Part shown: piece after piece, positions 32,839-45,282 of the stretch
Layout: each line of letters opens with the position of its first letter
Numbering within the stretch: the stretch's first letter is position 1
Assembly (NCBI GenBank): GCA_038503065.1
Contig: JBCAMK010000008.1
Location: 62,001-126,000, forward strand
DNA length: 64,000 nucleotides
Direction of reading: 5' to 3'
Source of the DNA: Paragyromitra xinjiangensis
Taxonomy: Eukaryota; Ascomycota; Pezizomycetes; Pezizales; Discinaceae
Translations under genes and position numbers: made by a program
Notes under the pieces: model-generated
Databases searched by the model: none
Told to the model about the DNA's origin: nothing
What the model saw: only the letters and a program-made list of their open reading frames with translations

Positions 32839-35800
32839 ATGGATCACAGCCCATCACTCGTTCGTCCCCCCTCCCATCGTGACAGCCATGGCCGAAGACG
32901 TTCCCTCTCCCAGAGCATCGCCGCCTGGAGCTCTAGCAGCAGTCGTAGAATGACCGTCTGGATCGATACCCTCTCCCATCCCAAGTCTGCCCAGCATCCG
33001 CCTCTCCCCCGCCCTCCCCAGGACACTCCATCCCGTCCTGGCACCGGTGTCTCTCACCAGGCTCCCCGTCCCCGCTTCCGCATCGCCCATCTCTCCATCT
33101 CAACCCCCTCCCTCCTTTCTACGCCCTTCCAGCCCCTCCCCCCCACTCCCCCGCCCTCTCCACCAGAGTCCTTCGATTCAATGGACACCACCTTCCACAA
33201 GCCCTCTCCCATTGAATACACCACCCGTCTCTACACCCCTCCGGATTCCCAATCATCCTCCACCAGCGATCTCCGTCGAACCCACTCTCGCACTCGCTCT
33301 CTCTCAGCTACCCTCAACGACTCCCTTTCCCTCATCGGACGCCGCAGCAGACGCAGCCACGCCGCTAGCTCTCCAGCCCCTCCTCCATCCACCCTCAACA
33401 TCCAGCCCCCCATCCCGCCGAAAACCAGAATCTACAGAAAACCAGTCCCACCTACCCCTCCACTACCACAGCTCCCACTGAAACACGTTAGAGCTGCAAC
33501 GTTCCCTACCCCAATCGTAGTCCAAAAGTTCGAATCTACATTTCCGAGGCCTCGTGCTGCCACTTTCCCTACTCCAATCGTGGTGCAGAAATTCGAATCT
33601 GCGCAAATAAAGCCTCCACAGCCACAGATGGAGGTAGCACGCACGCGACCATTGAGAGTTATAAACCGCTCTCTCCCATCACCGACTTCTGGCAGAAGAG
33701 GTAGAGTTCCTGGCTCCCCCGTGAGAATGGGGATGGCGAGAACTACCAGGGCCCAGAGAAGGACTATCATGTTGCAGCCGTCAGAGAATGAAAGTAGAGA
33801 GTTTACAAAGGCGAATACACTACAGGTTCAGAAGAGACTGGCAGAGGTGGAGGCGGCGAGGTTGGAGAGGGTAAGGTTGATGGGTGGATATGAACAGGTG
33901 CATTCGAATGCTTCGAGGGTTACGGTGCAGAGTGGGTATTCGCAGATGCATTCCAATTTTTCGCGGATGACGCTGCAAAGTGGGTATTCGCAGTTCCATT
34001 CGAATGCTTCGCAGATGACGTTGCAGATGCCTTTGACGCTGCGGGGTGGAGATTCGCAGTTGCCTTTTGGTGCTTCACAGGTGACGCTACAGAGTGGATA
34101 TTCGCAGTTTCCTTCGAATTCTTCGCAGATGACGCTGGATGCGAACTCGCAGATGGTTCTTCCTAATGCTTCGCAGATGACGCTGCAGAGTGGATACTCG
34201 CAGCTGCCTGCCGATGCTTCGCAGATGACATTGAATGTACACCCGCTACCTCCCAATGCTTCACAGACCACGCTAGGCGTGTCGGAGATGGACGGGGTGA
34301 GGGATTCGTACACAAGTCTTGATGTCATTTTGTCAAGCTATGCTTCTAGCGATGAATCTACGGATACTACAAGACCGTGGAGGGGCAGATCTGGACTATC
34401 AAGAACTGGGATCCAGCAGAAATTACTAGCACCGCTTGAAGGGAACTATGCACATCTCGACACTCCACCACCTTACCAGCTCGCTCTAATCACGCCTACT
34501 CCGGTACGGCAATTGAGACGACCAGGCCTCATCACGAAGCCACCTACACCACCGAAGGAATGGCAAAGCTATGGAAAAGACAGCGGGGTATCGATCAGCA
34601 CTTCCCCATCTTCAAGATCGCTGGATATCGAGACTGCATTCTCGAGCCTCGGTGGTTTTGGCTCCGGTGGGATATGGCGTAAAATCGGGGTTTTGGTAAT
34701 TCTCCTGTAAAATCACTACCTATCTACAAACTAACACTCTCAGTTGGAACCATGGGATCTTGCTCGTCTCGCCCGCGTTTCAAAACGCGTGAAACGAGTG
34801 GTTGAGCCCCTCCTCTACGAATCCATCAGTCTGCGCCCTAACTACCCTCACGGTTTCTCCTACTCCTACCTCTGCCATCTCCTCACCTCCCTTCACACTA
34901 AAACCAACCGTCCTAAACTCCAGAAATGGACCAAATCCTTCCATATTGAAAAAGGCTGGGAAGAAAACCAAATCAGCCTCTTAGACAACGGTGCATTCCT
35001 CATGGACGAAGAAATCATTGACCCCAAAACCAACATTCCAATCATTGACAAAACCCAAATGAAAACCCTCATGAACGAAGAAGGTCTCCTCGGTGATGGC
35101 GGAACCAAAGAAGTAAACGCCTACGTTTCCGACCTTCTCGAACGAATGCCAAACCTTACATCCTTCACATGGGACTCTTCAGTCCCGCTTCGAGGACAGT
35201 TAATAACCACCCTCTCCCTAAAAAAGATCACCCACCTCTCCCTCAACCTGTCCCAACCCATGCGGAAACAACGTAAAGACGATTCTCCAAACCTTCAATG
35301 GGCTCACGTATCTAAATACCGACCCAACATCGCCGCACTCGCCGCCCTCCCTCTCGTAGAACTGCGACTCTGTAATCTCCCGACTCGAGGCGGTGAGTGG
35401 TGGCGTCAGGTATGGTACCTCATCGCCGCATCGATCGATACACTCCGTGTTCTGAAGCTCGAAATGCCACACATCACGCACGAGCGCTACCGCGACCTAT
35501 TTGATCGGTACTACCGCATTTATCACGTCCCGGAACATGACGAGGACGAGCGACATCTGAAGACCCCGCCGGTATTCGATTGGGTGGCATTCACCGCCGC
35601 GAAGAAAGCGCTTGGTGTTGAAGGGAGGAGGCTTCAGCTGCACACGCTCGAACTTACCGGATTTGTTGTCGACGAGAAGATCTTGAACTGGGAGATGACG
35701 CCGGGGAAGTTGAAGCGCGTTTCGTTGCTTGGGTGTATCGAAAAGGCTGGATTTCGGATCACGAAGGATTGTTGGCGTGGTATTGAGGTGTTCCGGTCTA

Positions 35801-36444
35801 CTGGGTTAGGGTTCATTGAACGTGTCGTTGAGGCACTTTATACTTCCGGCTATCTCGGGCCTTCGAAGGAAGTGGCGTTTCTAACAGACGTTAACGAACA
35901 TACTGAGCGAGAAGGGGAACGGGAGGCATTAGACGTCCTACGAAAGGTCGTCATCAACGCATTCCCGAGGTGCGGCGGACGCCTCAATAAACTCGTGCTG
36001 AAAGAGCAATGGGCACTGAACCGAGAGGAGCTGGAAAAGATATTCGCCCTCGAAGGCGGAGCAAGCGAGTTAGTTGAGATCGCGATAGCCGTAGAGAACA
36101 CGGTTGATGCCTGGAAGGCTTTCCTGGAAGGTATCGGCAGATGTAAAAAGTTGAAGAAAATCCATATCCTTAATGGGTTCTCGAAGCGGTCTGGCAGCGG
36201 GTACGGCATCAATGCGAGCGAGAAGCGGAGGTTCGTAGTTGATGATGCGAAACTTGTCGGAGCCGCTTTAGTCCAAGCTTGTGAAGCTGGGTCTGGAGCA
36301 GAGCTAGACGGGTTCGTGGTCGCTGTTAGCAGAGCTGCTTGGAAGATCGTGAAGATGGATCATGGGAGGGGTACGGTGGGGATGGGAGCGTGGAGGATGG
36401 AGAGGATTTCGGGGGCGTTGGAAGAGGTGTTGGTTGGGAGGTGA
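32839..36444 (+). CDS. Large F-box/LRR-like protein with a disordered repeat-bearing N-terminus
   Basis: Two long frames join in phase over a 48-bp GTAATT..CAG intron (34696-34743) to 1185 residues. Residues 1-350 are Pro/Ser/Arg-rich and likely disordered, with two copies of RAATFPTPIVVQKFES (about residues 217-254). Residues about 349-480 are a tandem array of a roughly 16-residue unit of the type SGYSQxxxNASQMTLQ. After the intron, LEPWDLARLARVSKRVKRVVEPLLYESI matches the second half of fungal F-box domains, then about 500 residues with LRR-like spacing (LPLVELRLCNLP, LHTLELTGFVV, KLKRVSLLGCI). If F-box, it would recruit substrates to an SCF ubiquitin ligase. The first half of the F-box (LPxE..) is not visible, so it could be two genes or a degenerate F-box. 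No signal peptide. Confidence 0.72.
33883..34278 (+). repeat. In-frame tandem repeat array, about 16 residues per unit
   Basis: About eight to ten diverged copies of a ~48-bp coding unit encode SGYSQ-(F/M/L)-(H/P)-SNASQMTLQ variants, with some shortened units (DANSQMVLPNASQMTLQ). Purely in frame and free of stops. Ser/Gln/Asn-Ala-Ser-rich units suggest a low-complexity or phosphorylated scaffold. Confidence 0.85.
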
Positions 36445-37394
36445 GGGTTGGTGTTTTTCGGATGTCTTTTTTAGAGGCGTTGGGGTGGGGCTTTATTGGG
36501 TGGATGTTTCTGTATTTCTGTTAGGGGGTTGACAGCGTATTTAGGGCTGTAAATTAGCTATGTTCTTTCCTTTCGTTTCTTATGTTTGTGGTTTCTCTTG
36601 TACAGGAATCTTGCCAGGTGCAGTGATTACGGGCTGGGCTCTTAAAAGCGGATCTAGTTGCGATGGGTTTAGGGGTGTTTTAGCTAGAAATTTTAACTTC
36701 TGCTGGTGGTTGTCTGTTGGTGTTGTGGAAAAGGACTTTTCGTTGGTGGTGTTGGGGGTTGGGTCATTTAGTATCACTCGGCTTATGTAGATTTCGTTAT
36801 GTTGTAATATTGGAGCATGTAGGGAGGAATAGAAGACTTACTAGAGGTGGGCAGTATAACCCCTATCTAAATATCTCTCTCGGGTGCCTGTCCGACCTCG
36901 AAGCCACGCCCAAGAGGTCACCCATTAGGAAGCAACTCCAACACGTAGAATAGACCCTCGGGTACAGCGTGGAAAGCTCTAGCGTTAGAGAATCGGGCTG
37001 ATACTGAAGTCGAGTTGGGTCGAGTAGGTAAGTTATCTGCTTCCTGGACTGTCTAATACCTGTTGTGGAGGACTGTAGCTGGGTATTGACTAGCGCGGGT
37101 ATCGGCTGAAATACACTCTCTACCGCGCTGGGGTGCGAGTTTGGTTACTGGTAGGTGGTGTTCGGGTTGCTGTAGATGTTGGTCTATTACGATTAGTAAA
37201 GGTATGGTGTACTATGGTATGAAGTATTATGAACTGTGGATATAGTAAGGACACAGAAGATATGTAAACGCTAAATACAGTATGTATATAGGAAGGGGAA
37301 TGAAATCGGTACGGTTTGATACAACATTCCAGTAAATACCGGACTACCGTAGGATTCCACCTATTATGAGGTGACCCCGCGACATCTTCGCAAT
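36445..37394. other. Intergenic region with a dispersed repeat fragment
   Basis: No gene is supportable. The stretch 36856-36888 (CCCCTATCTAAATATCTCTC and adjacent bases) recurs in reverse complement at 62577-62611 and is a fragment of a repeat. Confidence 0.4.
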
Positions 37395-37853
37395 TACAGT
37401 AGAATCGCCCTATAAGAATTCTGTTTATAAGAATAAACAGCCTATAAGGATAGCCAGCAGAACCAGAGAATCCTGTAAGAATATCGCTACAAAAGAATGT
37501 TCTTAGCGGCCTACTGTGTTTTTGTTAGTATATTCTTATTTGGCGGGCAGGGTTAGGGTTTTCATTGGGAGGCCTAGATCTCTAGCTTCTTGCTCTTGTA
37601 TAAGTTGCGTTGTGGCATTGATGGCGGGCCAGGGGCAGAAAGGGATCGCTATGGGTTTAAGAATCAGTCTGTAGTTATATAAAGTATATATGTAGGTAGA
37701 TAGAGAGACGTAAATAATATAATCAATAAAGAAAACTTGAAGGAGTCGCAACGCGGGGTCATGAAAAATCACTCTTTTTTTCTATAAGAGTACCCCCTTA
37801 TAAGAATATGGTGTCGCTACAAAATCATATTCTTACAGGGCGATTTTACTGTA
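37395..37853. mobile_element. 459-bp mariner/pogo-like non-autonomous TIR element
   Basis: Ends read TACAGTAGAATCGCCCTATA on the left (37395) and, in reverse complement, TACAGTAAAATCGCCCTGTA on the right; the similarity continues for about 25 bp. TA at both outer ends suits the TA target of Tc1/mariner (Fot/pogo) elements. Both halves also carry sub-terminal AAGAATAT..CGCTACAAAA words. Inside is GGGTTAGGGTTT (37550-37561). No DDE transposase is evident; the 78-codon internal frame has no recognisable motif. Confidence 0.7.
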
Positions 37854-38100
37854 CCATGAATAGTACAAGTTGTCTTCCCAAGTTGGGACTCCATATTGTA
37901 GAGTCTATGATTGCAGGAGAAGCTTGCTACAAGAATATTCGAATACGCTCAGGACCGAACTTTAGTATTATAGAGTGAATATTCCTATAGATATCGGGGA
38001 TTTGTTGGAATAATCTACTTGGGACTAAGAATATATATTCCTATAGAGTAGTTATTCTTACTCGCGATATCCTTACACCGCGCATGCCTTCTCAGTCGCT
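37854..38100. other. AT-rich spacer
   Basis: Contains several AATATTCCTATAGA-like words and nothing I recognise as a gene. Confidence 0.35.
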
Positions 38101-38328
38101 GTGGCGGATCAGTCACCGTTTCTCTCGGCGGAAATATGGTTAGTTATGATGCCAAGATTTAAATTCTAAACTTACAGATCTGGTAATTAAGGATTGTTCC
38201 CCATCAGTATTGCCTTGTCAAATTAAACGTCACTATAGGAGCTCAATATGAGACGTGCGACCTGTTCAACTAATCTACATATCACAAACCTTTAGATGCC
38301 GAGAAAAACGGTGACTGACCCGCCGCGA
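38101..38328. mobile_element. Short TIR element
   Basis: GGATCAGTCACCGTTTCTCT at 38106-38125 and the inverted AGAAAAACGGTGACTGACCC at about 38301-38320 form arms of about 30 bp with few mismatches around 170 bp of AT-rich DNA. MITE-like; no target duplication identified. Confidence 0.5.
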
Positions 38329-38351
38329 TTGGGGAGGCTTCTTCTATACTA

Positions 38352-38460
38352 TATTATCTTGCTAGCAAGTGATAGTGGCTGAGCCACTTCGCCACGAGGT
38401 TGAGTCACTGTGCCGCAGTGGCAAAGTCACTCAGCCCTGTTCCTTGCTAGCGAGATAATA
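38352..38460. repeat. 109-bp near-perfect palindrome
   Basis: TATTATCTTGCTAGCAAG at the left end is answered by CTTGCTAGCGAGATAATA at the right end, and the interior (GGCTGAGCCACTTCGCCAC opposite GTGGCAAAGTCACTCAGCC) continues the symmetry to a small central loop. It would form a long cruciform or a hairpin RNA. Could be a tiny MITE. Confidence 0.65.
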
Positions 38461-40094
38461 CGGTAATATTAATAAATCAGTTAAACATAGCTTTATCTAC
38501 ATTCTAGGACTGGAATTGAGGTAGGTGGGGTTTACAAGCGCCAGACAGATTTCCTACAAGCACGTGTCACAGCCCCCGATTGCATAATAACCTGACGCGA
38601 AGAGAAGCACTATAGTGGAGACAAAGCTCAGAGGCCTCGTTCAGCAGCCAATGGCCCTTTAACTTCGTCCCTTTACTTCTCCCTTTACTCTAAACTTTCA
38701 ATTTTCAATCCCTCGTGGATGTATTGTCACTCTAAGGAGTGGAAGCTACTAAACGCGTTATCCGCAACAGATTTCACGCGGGATTGAGGATCCCGATCGC
38801 GATGATAATACATAAAGACTATACATATGTTTTTAATTTCTACCTCTGAGATGTTTTCCCGATAGGGGTTATCTAGGTATTACAGCAGATAATATCTCAG
38901 CCTTACTGCTCACTATAAAGTGGAAAAGTCTAAACATATCTAATGACAATTGTTGCCTTAAAATCTTTTACCTAAGATAACAGTACAGGAATAGCAAGAT
39001 CTCATTCTAGCCTCAGTAATCTACAACCTGACAAGGCATGTTCAAGTTAAGACACTGCACCCAGGGCTGAAAGGGTATACGACTACATTTTGGGCAATTT
39101 GGTAGATAGTTATGGTTCAGTAGATTACTGCGGTTGGTGGAAACTACCACCAGAAGCCAACAGTCAGCCAACATACACAAGGGGTAGTTCCAAGTCTTCA
39201 TATGTCACAAGCCTAGCTCGGAGCCCTAATAATCACAGGAAGTGAAATTGGTCAACGACACTTTATGGGAACTACCGCCGCTAACACATGGCTGCTTACG
39301 AGTTGATGACTGCTTTTTATAGAGATAGCCGGGTAGTTTTGCACTACCGGCTGGAAATCATTATTCAGAGAGGCCTGCGGAAAAGGTTTAACCCCACGTA
39401 TCTGATTACTAGATAATCGTTTCCTCGTATACCGCAGAGCCCCCTCGGTTTCCCTGTAATTAAAGACCGATTAGCGAAAGGCTTTACCACGAGCCCATAC
39501 TGTTACACGGAGAGTGCAACGTGGTACTGTGAGATATGTTACACGACTGAGCTAGTTGGGTGGTGTTACACTATAACCTGTTTTGGGGAAAGTTAACATT
39601 TGGGAACTACGATATCAGCCTTAGTCAAGGAAATATGGATTAGACACCGGGAAACTGCCTTGTCCGTAGCGAAATTACGCCATCTATGCACAAAGCAAAA
39701 ATTCTGTGCCGAATTACCTCTAGCCACGACAGTTGGGCCGGCTAAACGAACTAGGGCAGTGTGTCCGTTATGACTGCAAACAAGAGCGAATGCACTTAAG
39801 GCGGTACGAATTCTGGGCTGATGGAGGCGGAATTTAGTAGTTTAGGTACATGAGGTGCAGTGGGTTCGAGGTTTTGGGCTAGAGATGTATGAAAGTGTAT
39901 ATGTGGAGGGTGAAATTGGAATATTCAGGTACTTCGCCATAACTATAGCAACTAGGGTGTAAAGAGCTTCTTTCCTATACCTTGGCCATTTAGCTTCGCC
40001 CCGTACCTTGTACGCTTGTATGGATCGAACTACTGGCAAAAAAGGACAGTCGCCGACACAAAAATTCGCTCAACTAAAAAGTTATTAATATATG
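38461..40094. other. Gene-poor AT-rich region
   Basis: No open frame has a recognisable motif or gene structure. No repeats were recognised beyond short words. Confidence 0.4.
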
Positions 40095-40609
40095 TTATTG
40101 TCCATGATCAAAAGTCTGCGTGTTCCTAGCGTGGCAACCGTAACCATCGTCTTTTTTTGCGAAAAAATAAAATCTTGTCAAAACTCAACCAATATCGCAG
40201 GGAAAAAATGGAAAAAAATAGAGATATCAACCCTAAGACTCACTGACCGAATGAGAGCTTTTGGCTGAGGAACTGGGGTCGTTTTGGTGGTCTCAATTGA
40301 GAAAATCGTCACATACAGGTAATGACCTGACCCCTAAAAATGCCAAGCCTCGGTTGCAGAGGACATGAACATGAGAATGACCTCCACCTTACAGACAAAC
40401 TTTGCGCGACTAGTACACAACCTAGTGGTATTTTACGCATCTAAGATGCTGAATTGATGCCTAAGAGTATCTTTTGCTAATCCTATTTTTTTCAATTTTT
40501 TCCATGCAATATTGGTTGAGTTTTGACAAGATTTTATTTTTTCGCAAAAAAAGGCGATGGTTACGGTTGCCACGCTAGGAACACGCAGACTTTTGATCAT
40601 GGACAATAA
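40095..40609. mobile_element. 515-bp element with about 128-bp terminal inverted repeats
   Basis: Left arm 40095-40222 starts TTATTGTCCATGATCAAAAG; the right arm 40482-40609 is its reverse complement with only a handful of differences along about 128 bp. Outer bases TTA/TAA are compatible with a TA target. The 260-bp centre is non-coding. Such long, well-conserved arms mark a recently active non-autonomous DNA transposon (foldback/MITE type). Confidence 0.8.
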
Positions 40610-40721
40610 ACAGAAACTAACGGGATACGCCTAAATCGGCAGAACCGGGCGTTGATGAGGAAAAATTTTCAAGCCTTCCGTCTCCATCTATGGAACCTTA
40701 GGGTTGGGTACGTAAATGAAT

Positions 40722-40759
<38 letters not shown>

Positions 40760-40760
40760 T
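40722..40760. repeat. (TAC)n microsatellite
   Basis: About 13 tandem TAC/CTA units between two copies of ATCTATGGAAC. Confidence 0.9.
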
Positions 40761-40837
40761 CTATGGAACTTCTAATTTAATCACTAACCTCAGCGGTGAC
40801 GAACTTGCCGGAAAATGTGGGGGCAGTCACTGTTTTC

Positions 40838-40961
40838 TATCCTATAGTCTGGTAAAAAAATGCTGCTCCCCGTATACTGTGGCTCAACACAGTGTTAACT
40901 GAAAACTCATCAATAAGAGGCCCATTTTGCAGGGGGAGCAACTTTACCGGACTATGGGATA
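40838..40961 (-). mobile_element. MITE family A, copy 1 (124 bp)
   Basis: Ends TATCCTATAGTCTGGTAAA and TTTACCGGACTATGGGATA are inverted repeats. The interior includes TCAGTTAACACTGTGTTGAG on the minus strand, homologous to copy 2 at 58631-58755 in the opposite orientation. Sub-terminal GCTGCTCCCC / GGGGGAGCA continue the arms. Confidence 0.75.
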
Positions 40962-43900
40962 CTTCGCCACACAAGCGAACCCCCGCTGGACCTCCACAGT
41001 CTTTCTCTGCCACCCTATAGGATACAAGCCTTCTTTTCTTCTTTTCGCTGCGACAATATGGAACTACAGCGCATTAACATATTGCTGGGTGTGAATTGAG
41101 CCTACATAAACCCTCTTCGATCTTATATGTTCAGATCCGGACAACGATCTCTCGGTTCTTTGTATTATGTGAACTAAGCTCAGACAATAGATAACTCACA
41201 GAGATAGGGGGATATAGAGCGCTCATTAGGTCATTATGGCTATTTCCTACTTAGGGATCTTGGTTGTTCCTAGAAACTCTATGTTTGGGTGCTAGGTTCT
41301 TTGGGCATGTACTGCCGTATTGAAACACCCTCGAAAACTCTAGTATAGCGCCCTTCGAATGTTGCTTCGGAAGCGTGAAGGCGGGGCAAGCACTCAGAAA
41401 TACCCCCTAGGGGCTATCAAACGAGTACATAGCTATGACATTGCGAACCTCTGACGAACAAGCAATCGAACCGCTTCTAACCTCTCACAGACTTACCATT
41501 CCCAACCCACTTCCGACTTTGTTGCAATAATGGCGGAGGACTTCAAGAGATAGTGTCTCTTAGGCAGTGAAATTTGAGCTGCCCAAGATTCGAACTAGTT
41601 TCTCTAACAGTTTGCATGGTTAGGATTCCCAGATGCATTTACTTGCTAAAAAATAAAGTTAGTGACGGGGGAGGCCTTGGCCACAACCAACCCACCTCAT
41701 CCTCTCTTCCGTGTTCTTATACTGGAGGACGAGCAGTGCCACTATCACGTTTGGTGCTTGAAGCAAGGGGGATTAGCGGCGGAGATAGCAACTAATAGTT
41801 ACTCCGATACATACATGCATGCACAACCCACAGCGATTATAAAAATTAGCTCTTCGAAAACCAACCAAGGGATTTATAAGTTAACCGATTTCCATAATCT
41901 TCTATTGACTAACATGTTATAATGTAATCGCTTAGTTGGTTAAAAACCCCTCTCATGCCCACGTGTTGATCTCACGATGATACGAGCAGGTATACGTACA
42001 AAGCTTGGCTGCCACGTAATTGAGATCTGAACAGAAATCAAGATCTGAAGTCTGAGCATGCATCGAAGGCTGAGCATATGATCATACGGATACACCAGGA
42101 TATCATAAGTTAACGAGGCTATTCATGTGGTTCGCACCGGATTTTAGATGCCGGTAGGTATATCACGAGCCCGGAGATAATGAGCCATTGTACTTTGATG
42201 TAACCTAGTTGCTACCAGGCAGACAACATCTAATTCTGACCTATAGGACTGAAGGTCCAAACTCTAAGATACTTTCCTGAATCTTCAGAATTCCCATTGC
42301 TTCTAGGGCGAGACATTAAGGCCGCCAACAACCGCATATTCGGCAAATACTGCCATATGATGCCTGAAGTGCCCCACCGCAGTAATACGGAAGAGATTTG
42401 TATTCCAGAAAATATTTTATAAAGTTCTTCAGGGTGGATCCTATTTTTAGGACTTGCCTTACAGCCCTGCAGCGGTATTCCGGTGAACGCAACTAAGACT
42501 TGGACCGTGCATTAGAAGTATAGCTATACCATGTGAGTTTTGTGAGTAATCACGGCGAAATGCACCTGATAACAAGATAGACCTTATCACAAGCTTCGGT
42601 TTACCCCGGGAATGTTAGGAAAAGAACAGGGCGCAATGAGGCCTAACTGTAGCTATTCCTAAGACAGATCAAAGTACAGTGCCGGGATCCTCTAGCCCTC
42701 CATCCATGCGTCATATTATGTCAAAGGTGCGAAATTTAATAGGGCTGTAGCTTTAATAGGTTACCAGGGGAAGATAGTATAGTTGAGCTACATATACAAA
42801 GCTAGGCAACAATCAGCCCCCCAGGTAGACCTTGCAGATTATGCTCCATTCCATTTGAAGTGCAAACCTTATTTTATATGTAGGCGCCGTAAGCGCGCGA
42901 GGCACAGAGCTCAAATCGATTGGTAATTCCAATCTCCCATTGGTACGCCACAATGCACCACACAGAACTCAAATTTAACCAACATTATTTACGACGATCT
43001 TTAACTACATAGCTAATTAGGGTAAGAACTGCGAGACAAACTAGAGTTTTCAAACCCTGATCCTACCAAGAAACACCAAATAAGGCTTATATAATTATAG
43101 TTATCTATCAGCCTAGTATTTTATAATTTGGAGTTGACACCCTGATGCTTATTGGTATGTTTTTTACACAGTAGCACTAGATATCTCATTCTATAGTAGA
43201 ATAAATCAATCTTATTTTCAAGATCCATGCTCATTCTAGTTGCTGTTCTGTGGTGGAATAATTGTTTAAATATTACTAGGTCGAAACGTGCATCAACTTC
43301 AGCTCCAGGCACTCCCTGTATATGTACAAAGATGTATCAAAAATTACTACGGTCATATGTCACCACAGATCCCACTAGTCCTTCAGCTTCGGCGGTAAAC
43401 GTTAATAGACTATCCATGCTCCTGGTAGTCACTCGATGCCGAAACACGACTGCTTATGCCATAGGGACACGAGTGTTATTCTCAGTTAACGTAATCCCAT
43501 CTCTTCCATTAGTGATAGCTGCGTTGATACAACTTATTCCACCACAGACGCCTCAACTCCCAGACACTCTTTATACTATGTTCTTGACCTCGTATCCCCA
43601 GGTTACTTAGGCAAATCCCTCACACCACAATTGCAAGCCTTGTATCACTTAACGAGTCGCAGGAATTCTTCAGACTTCGAAAGTTCTATAGTTCCGGGAT
43701 TTTCTAGGAGAGACCATTTCTCCGGCATCTTGATTACCCGGTCCGATTCGGGATCCCGGGGCCCGAACCCTGGGGACCATTGCGTAATGGTCACCCCCCC
43801 CCCCCCAGTGAAATGTGGGAATGTCCAAACCAGTACCGTAGGGACTTGACAATACAGATCGTTGCCAAGAAGGAGGCTTGCTATACTATACCTTTGAGAG

Positions 43901-45282
43901 ATCGATTTACATCAAAACAGAGGGGAAGACGACTCAGCTGAGGCTGTCGGAGTCAGTTCACAGAGAAAAACCCCAAAAATTAGCTCAATCAGCTCCGTTA
44001 TTGGATAGTACACCAGAAGCCCCCTCTTGGCAACGGTCTGTATTTGTCGAGTCCCTACGGTAGATGCTCCTGCGTCAGCACTATGTCGTACCAGCAGTAG
44101 TTCTTAAGTTGTAAGTACAAAAGCAACAAATAACAAAAGTGAACGGGGCTGAACTTGAAACAGCTAACCAGGTATCAGCGAAGAGCATTCAGCGTACTCT
44201 AGTCCAAGTCCACCCCGCACCTGCAGAGTGAATAAAAATCTTATCTCTATGACGTACAGCGGACAGCTGTGCCGTCTCCACACTAGGGTATTAGTTGGCC
44301 CAGTTAGCGAGAATCAGCGGTGCTGCGCTTCCAAAGGGTTATAGACCGCCTGTACTCTAGATAACCACCAGCGTACTATTGTCCACCCTATCCACGAGTA
44401 TTCTAGAATCATAGCCAATCCGTAGTATTCAGTGTCATAACTCTATTCATTTCTGTCAAGTGCGTACATCTCCATATCTCGCTTCTCTGGTATATTGTGG
44501 TGCGTAGGCAGAGGTTTACTCATACAATATATTCCGCAATGGGTTTCGTGAGCAGAATCATATCAACCGGCGGATACTACTCGTATGGCAGCGCCAATAT
44601 GACCTATTCCAGTAAGGTCTAGTCTAGGGAACCCACTTTGTTGGTTAGGCTCACAACCCCAAAACCTATCGGGTTCTTTTTCAGTTAATATAGCAGCCCT
44701 GTGTGCAATGAAAAGTATGTCTCGATAAACACCAACGTCTCACAACAACATCATTTTTCTGCCTAAACCCGAAAGGTACAATATAGAAGCTTCGTGTTCA
44801 ACGAGCCACCCTCCAGCAGGGCTGAGCCTATCGATTTTGTCCGAACCAGACCACTCTGACGGGATGACTCGTCAGTCACGACCACACGGTCCCTCGGTAC
44901 TATCCCCAAAAAAAACTTCTAAAAAACTCCATACGACTCTCTGCTTGCGAGTGAAAGTCCCGTAGGAAGCCGTTATTCGTGGTGGCGACATTCGGCCCCA
45001 GCCTCCACGCCTGGTAATTGTTTTTTAGACCTTCCTAAAGGCTTGAGATGAGTAACTAGACATAGATGCAGGGATAGTGATTGATATTGCGGTGTGAATC
45101 GAGTCTCTAGACATCACGATAACCGATGAGTGGATATGGAGCATCCAGAGTAGAGAAAGTCATGAACGCGAAGGTTTAACTAGGTGGAAACCAACGTTAC
45201 ACGAAGTATGATTCATAGTTAAAACTAGCTGCAAACTAATCGGCCTGTAGGATGTACTCTTCGATCCCCATTTATAAGCGTC
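40962..45282. other. Gene-poor region
   Basis: About 4.3 kb without a supportable gene. The longest frame (43227-43610, plus, 127 codons) begins at ATG but shows no family motif; it may be a fortuitous frame or a decayed gene. A C10 run with the palindrome GACCATTGCGTAATGGTC lies at about 43777-43806, and a hairpin CTGACG-GGATGACT-CGTCAG at about 44857-44876. Confidence 0.4.

Noticed and set aside
33047..33481. 144-codon plus-strand frame inside the F-box-like gene
   Set aside because: Out-of-frame reading of the Pro/Ser-rich N-terminus with low-complexity composition.
33883..34278. CRISPR-like array
   Set aside because: Units are contiguous, diverged, in-frame coding repeats without spacers, in a eukaryotic genome.
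33828..34328. 166-codon minus-strand Cys-rich frame (repeated CEYPLCSV)
   Set aside because: Antisense shadow of the tandem repeat array; its apparent cysteine repeats are the complement of the coding units.
37536..37772. Transposase fragment inside the 459-bp TIR element
   Set aside because: No DDE or HTH motif; hydrophobic low-information translation.
43227..43610. 127-codon plus-strand gene
   Set aside because: No motif, no gene context and atypical composition; kept only as a remark.
43777..43806. C-run plus palindrome as a functional element
   Set aside because: A homopolymer run beside a small palindrome is more likely slippage or assembly noise.
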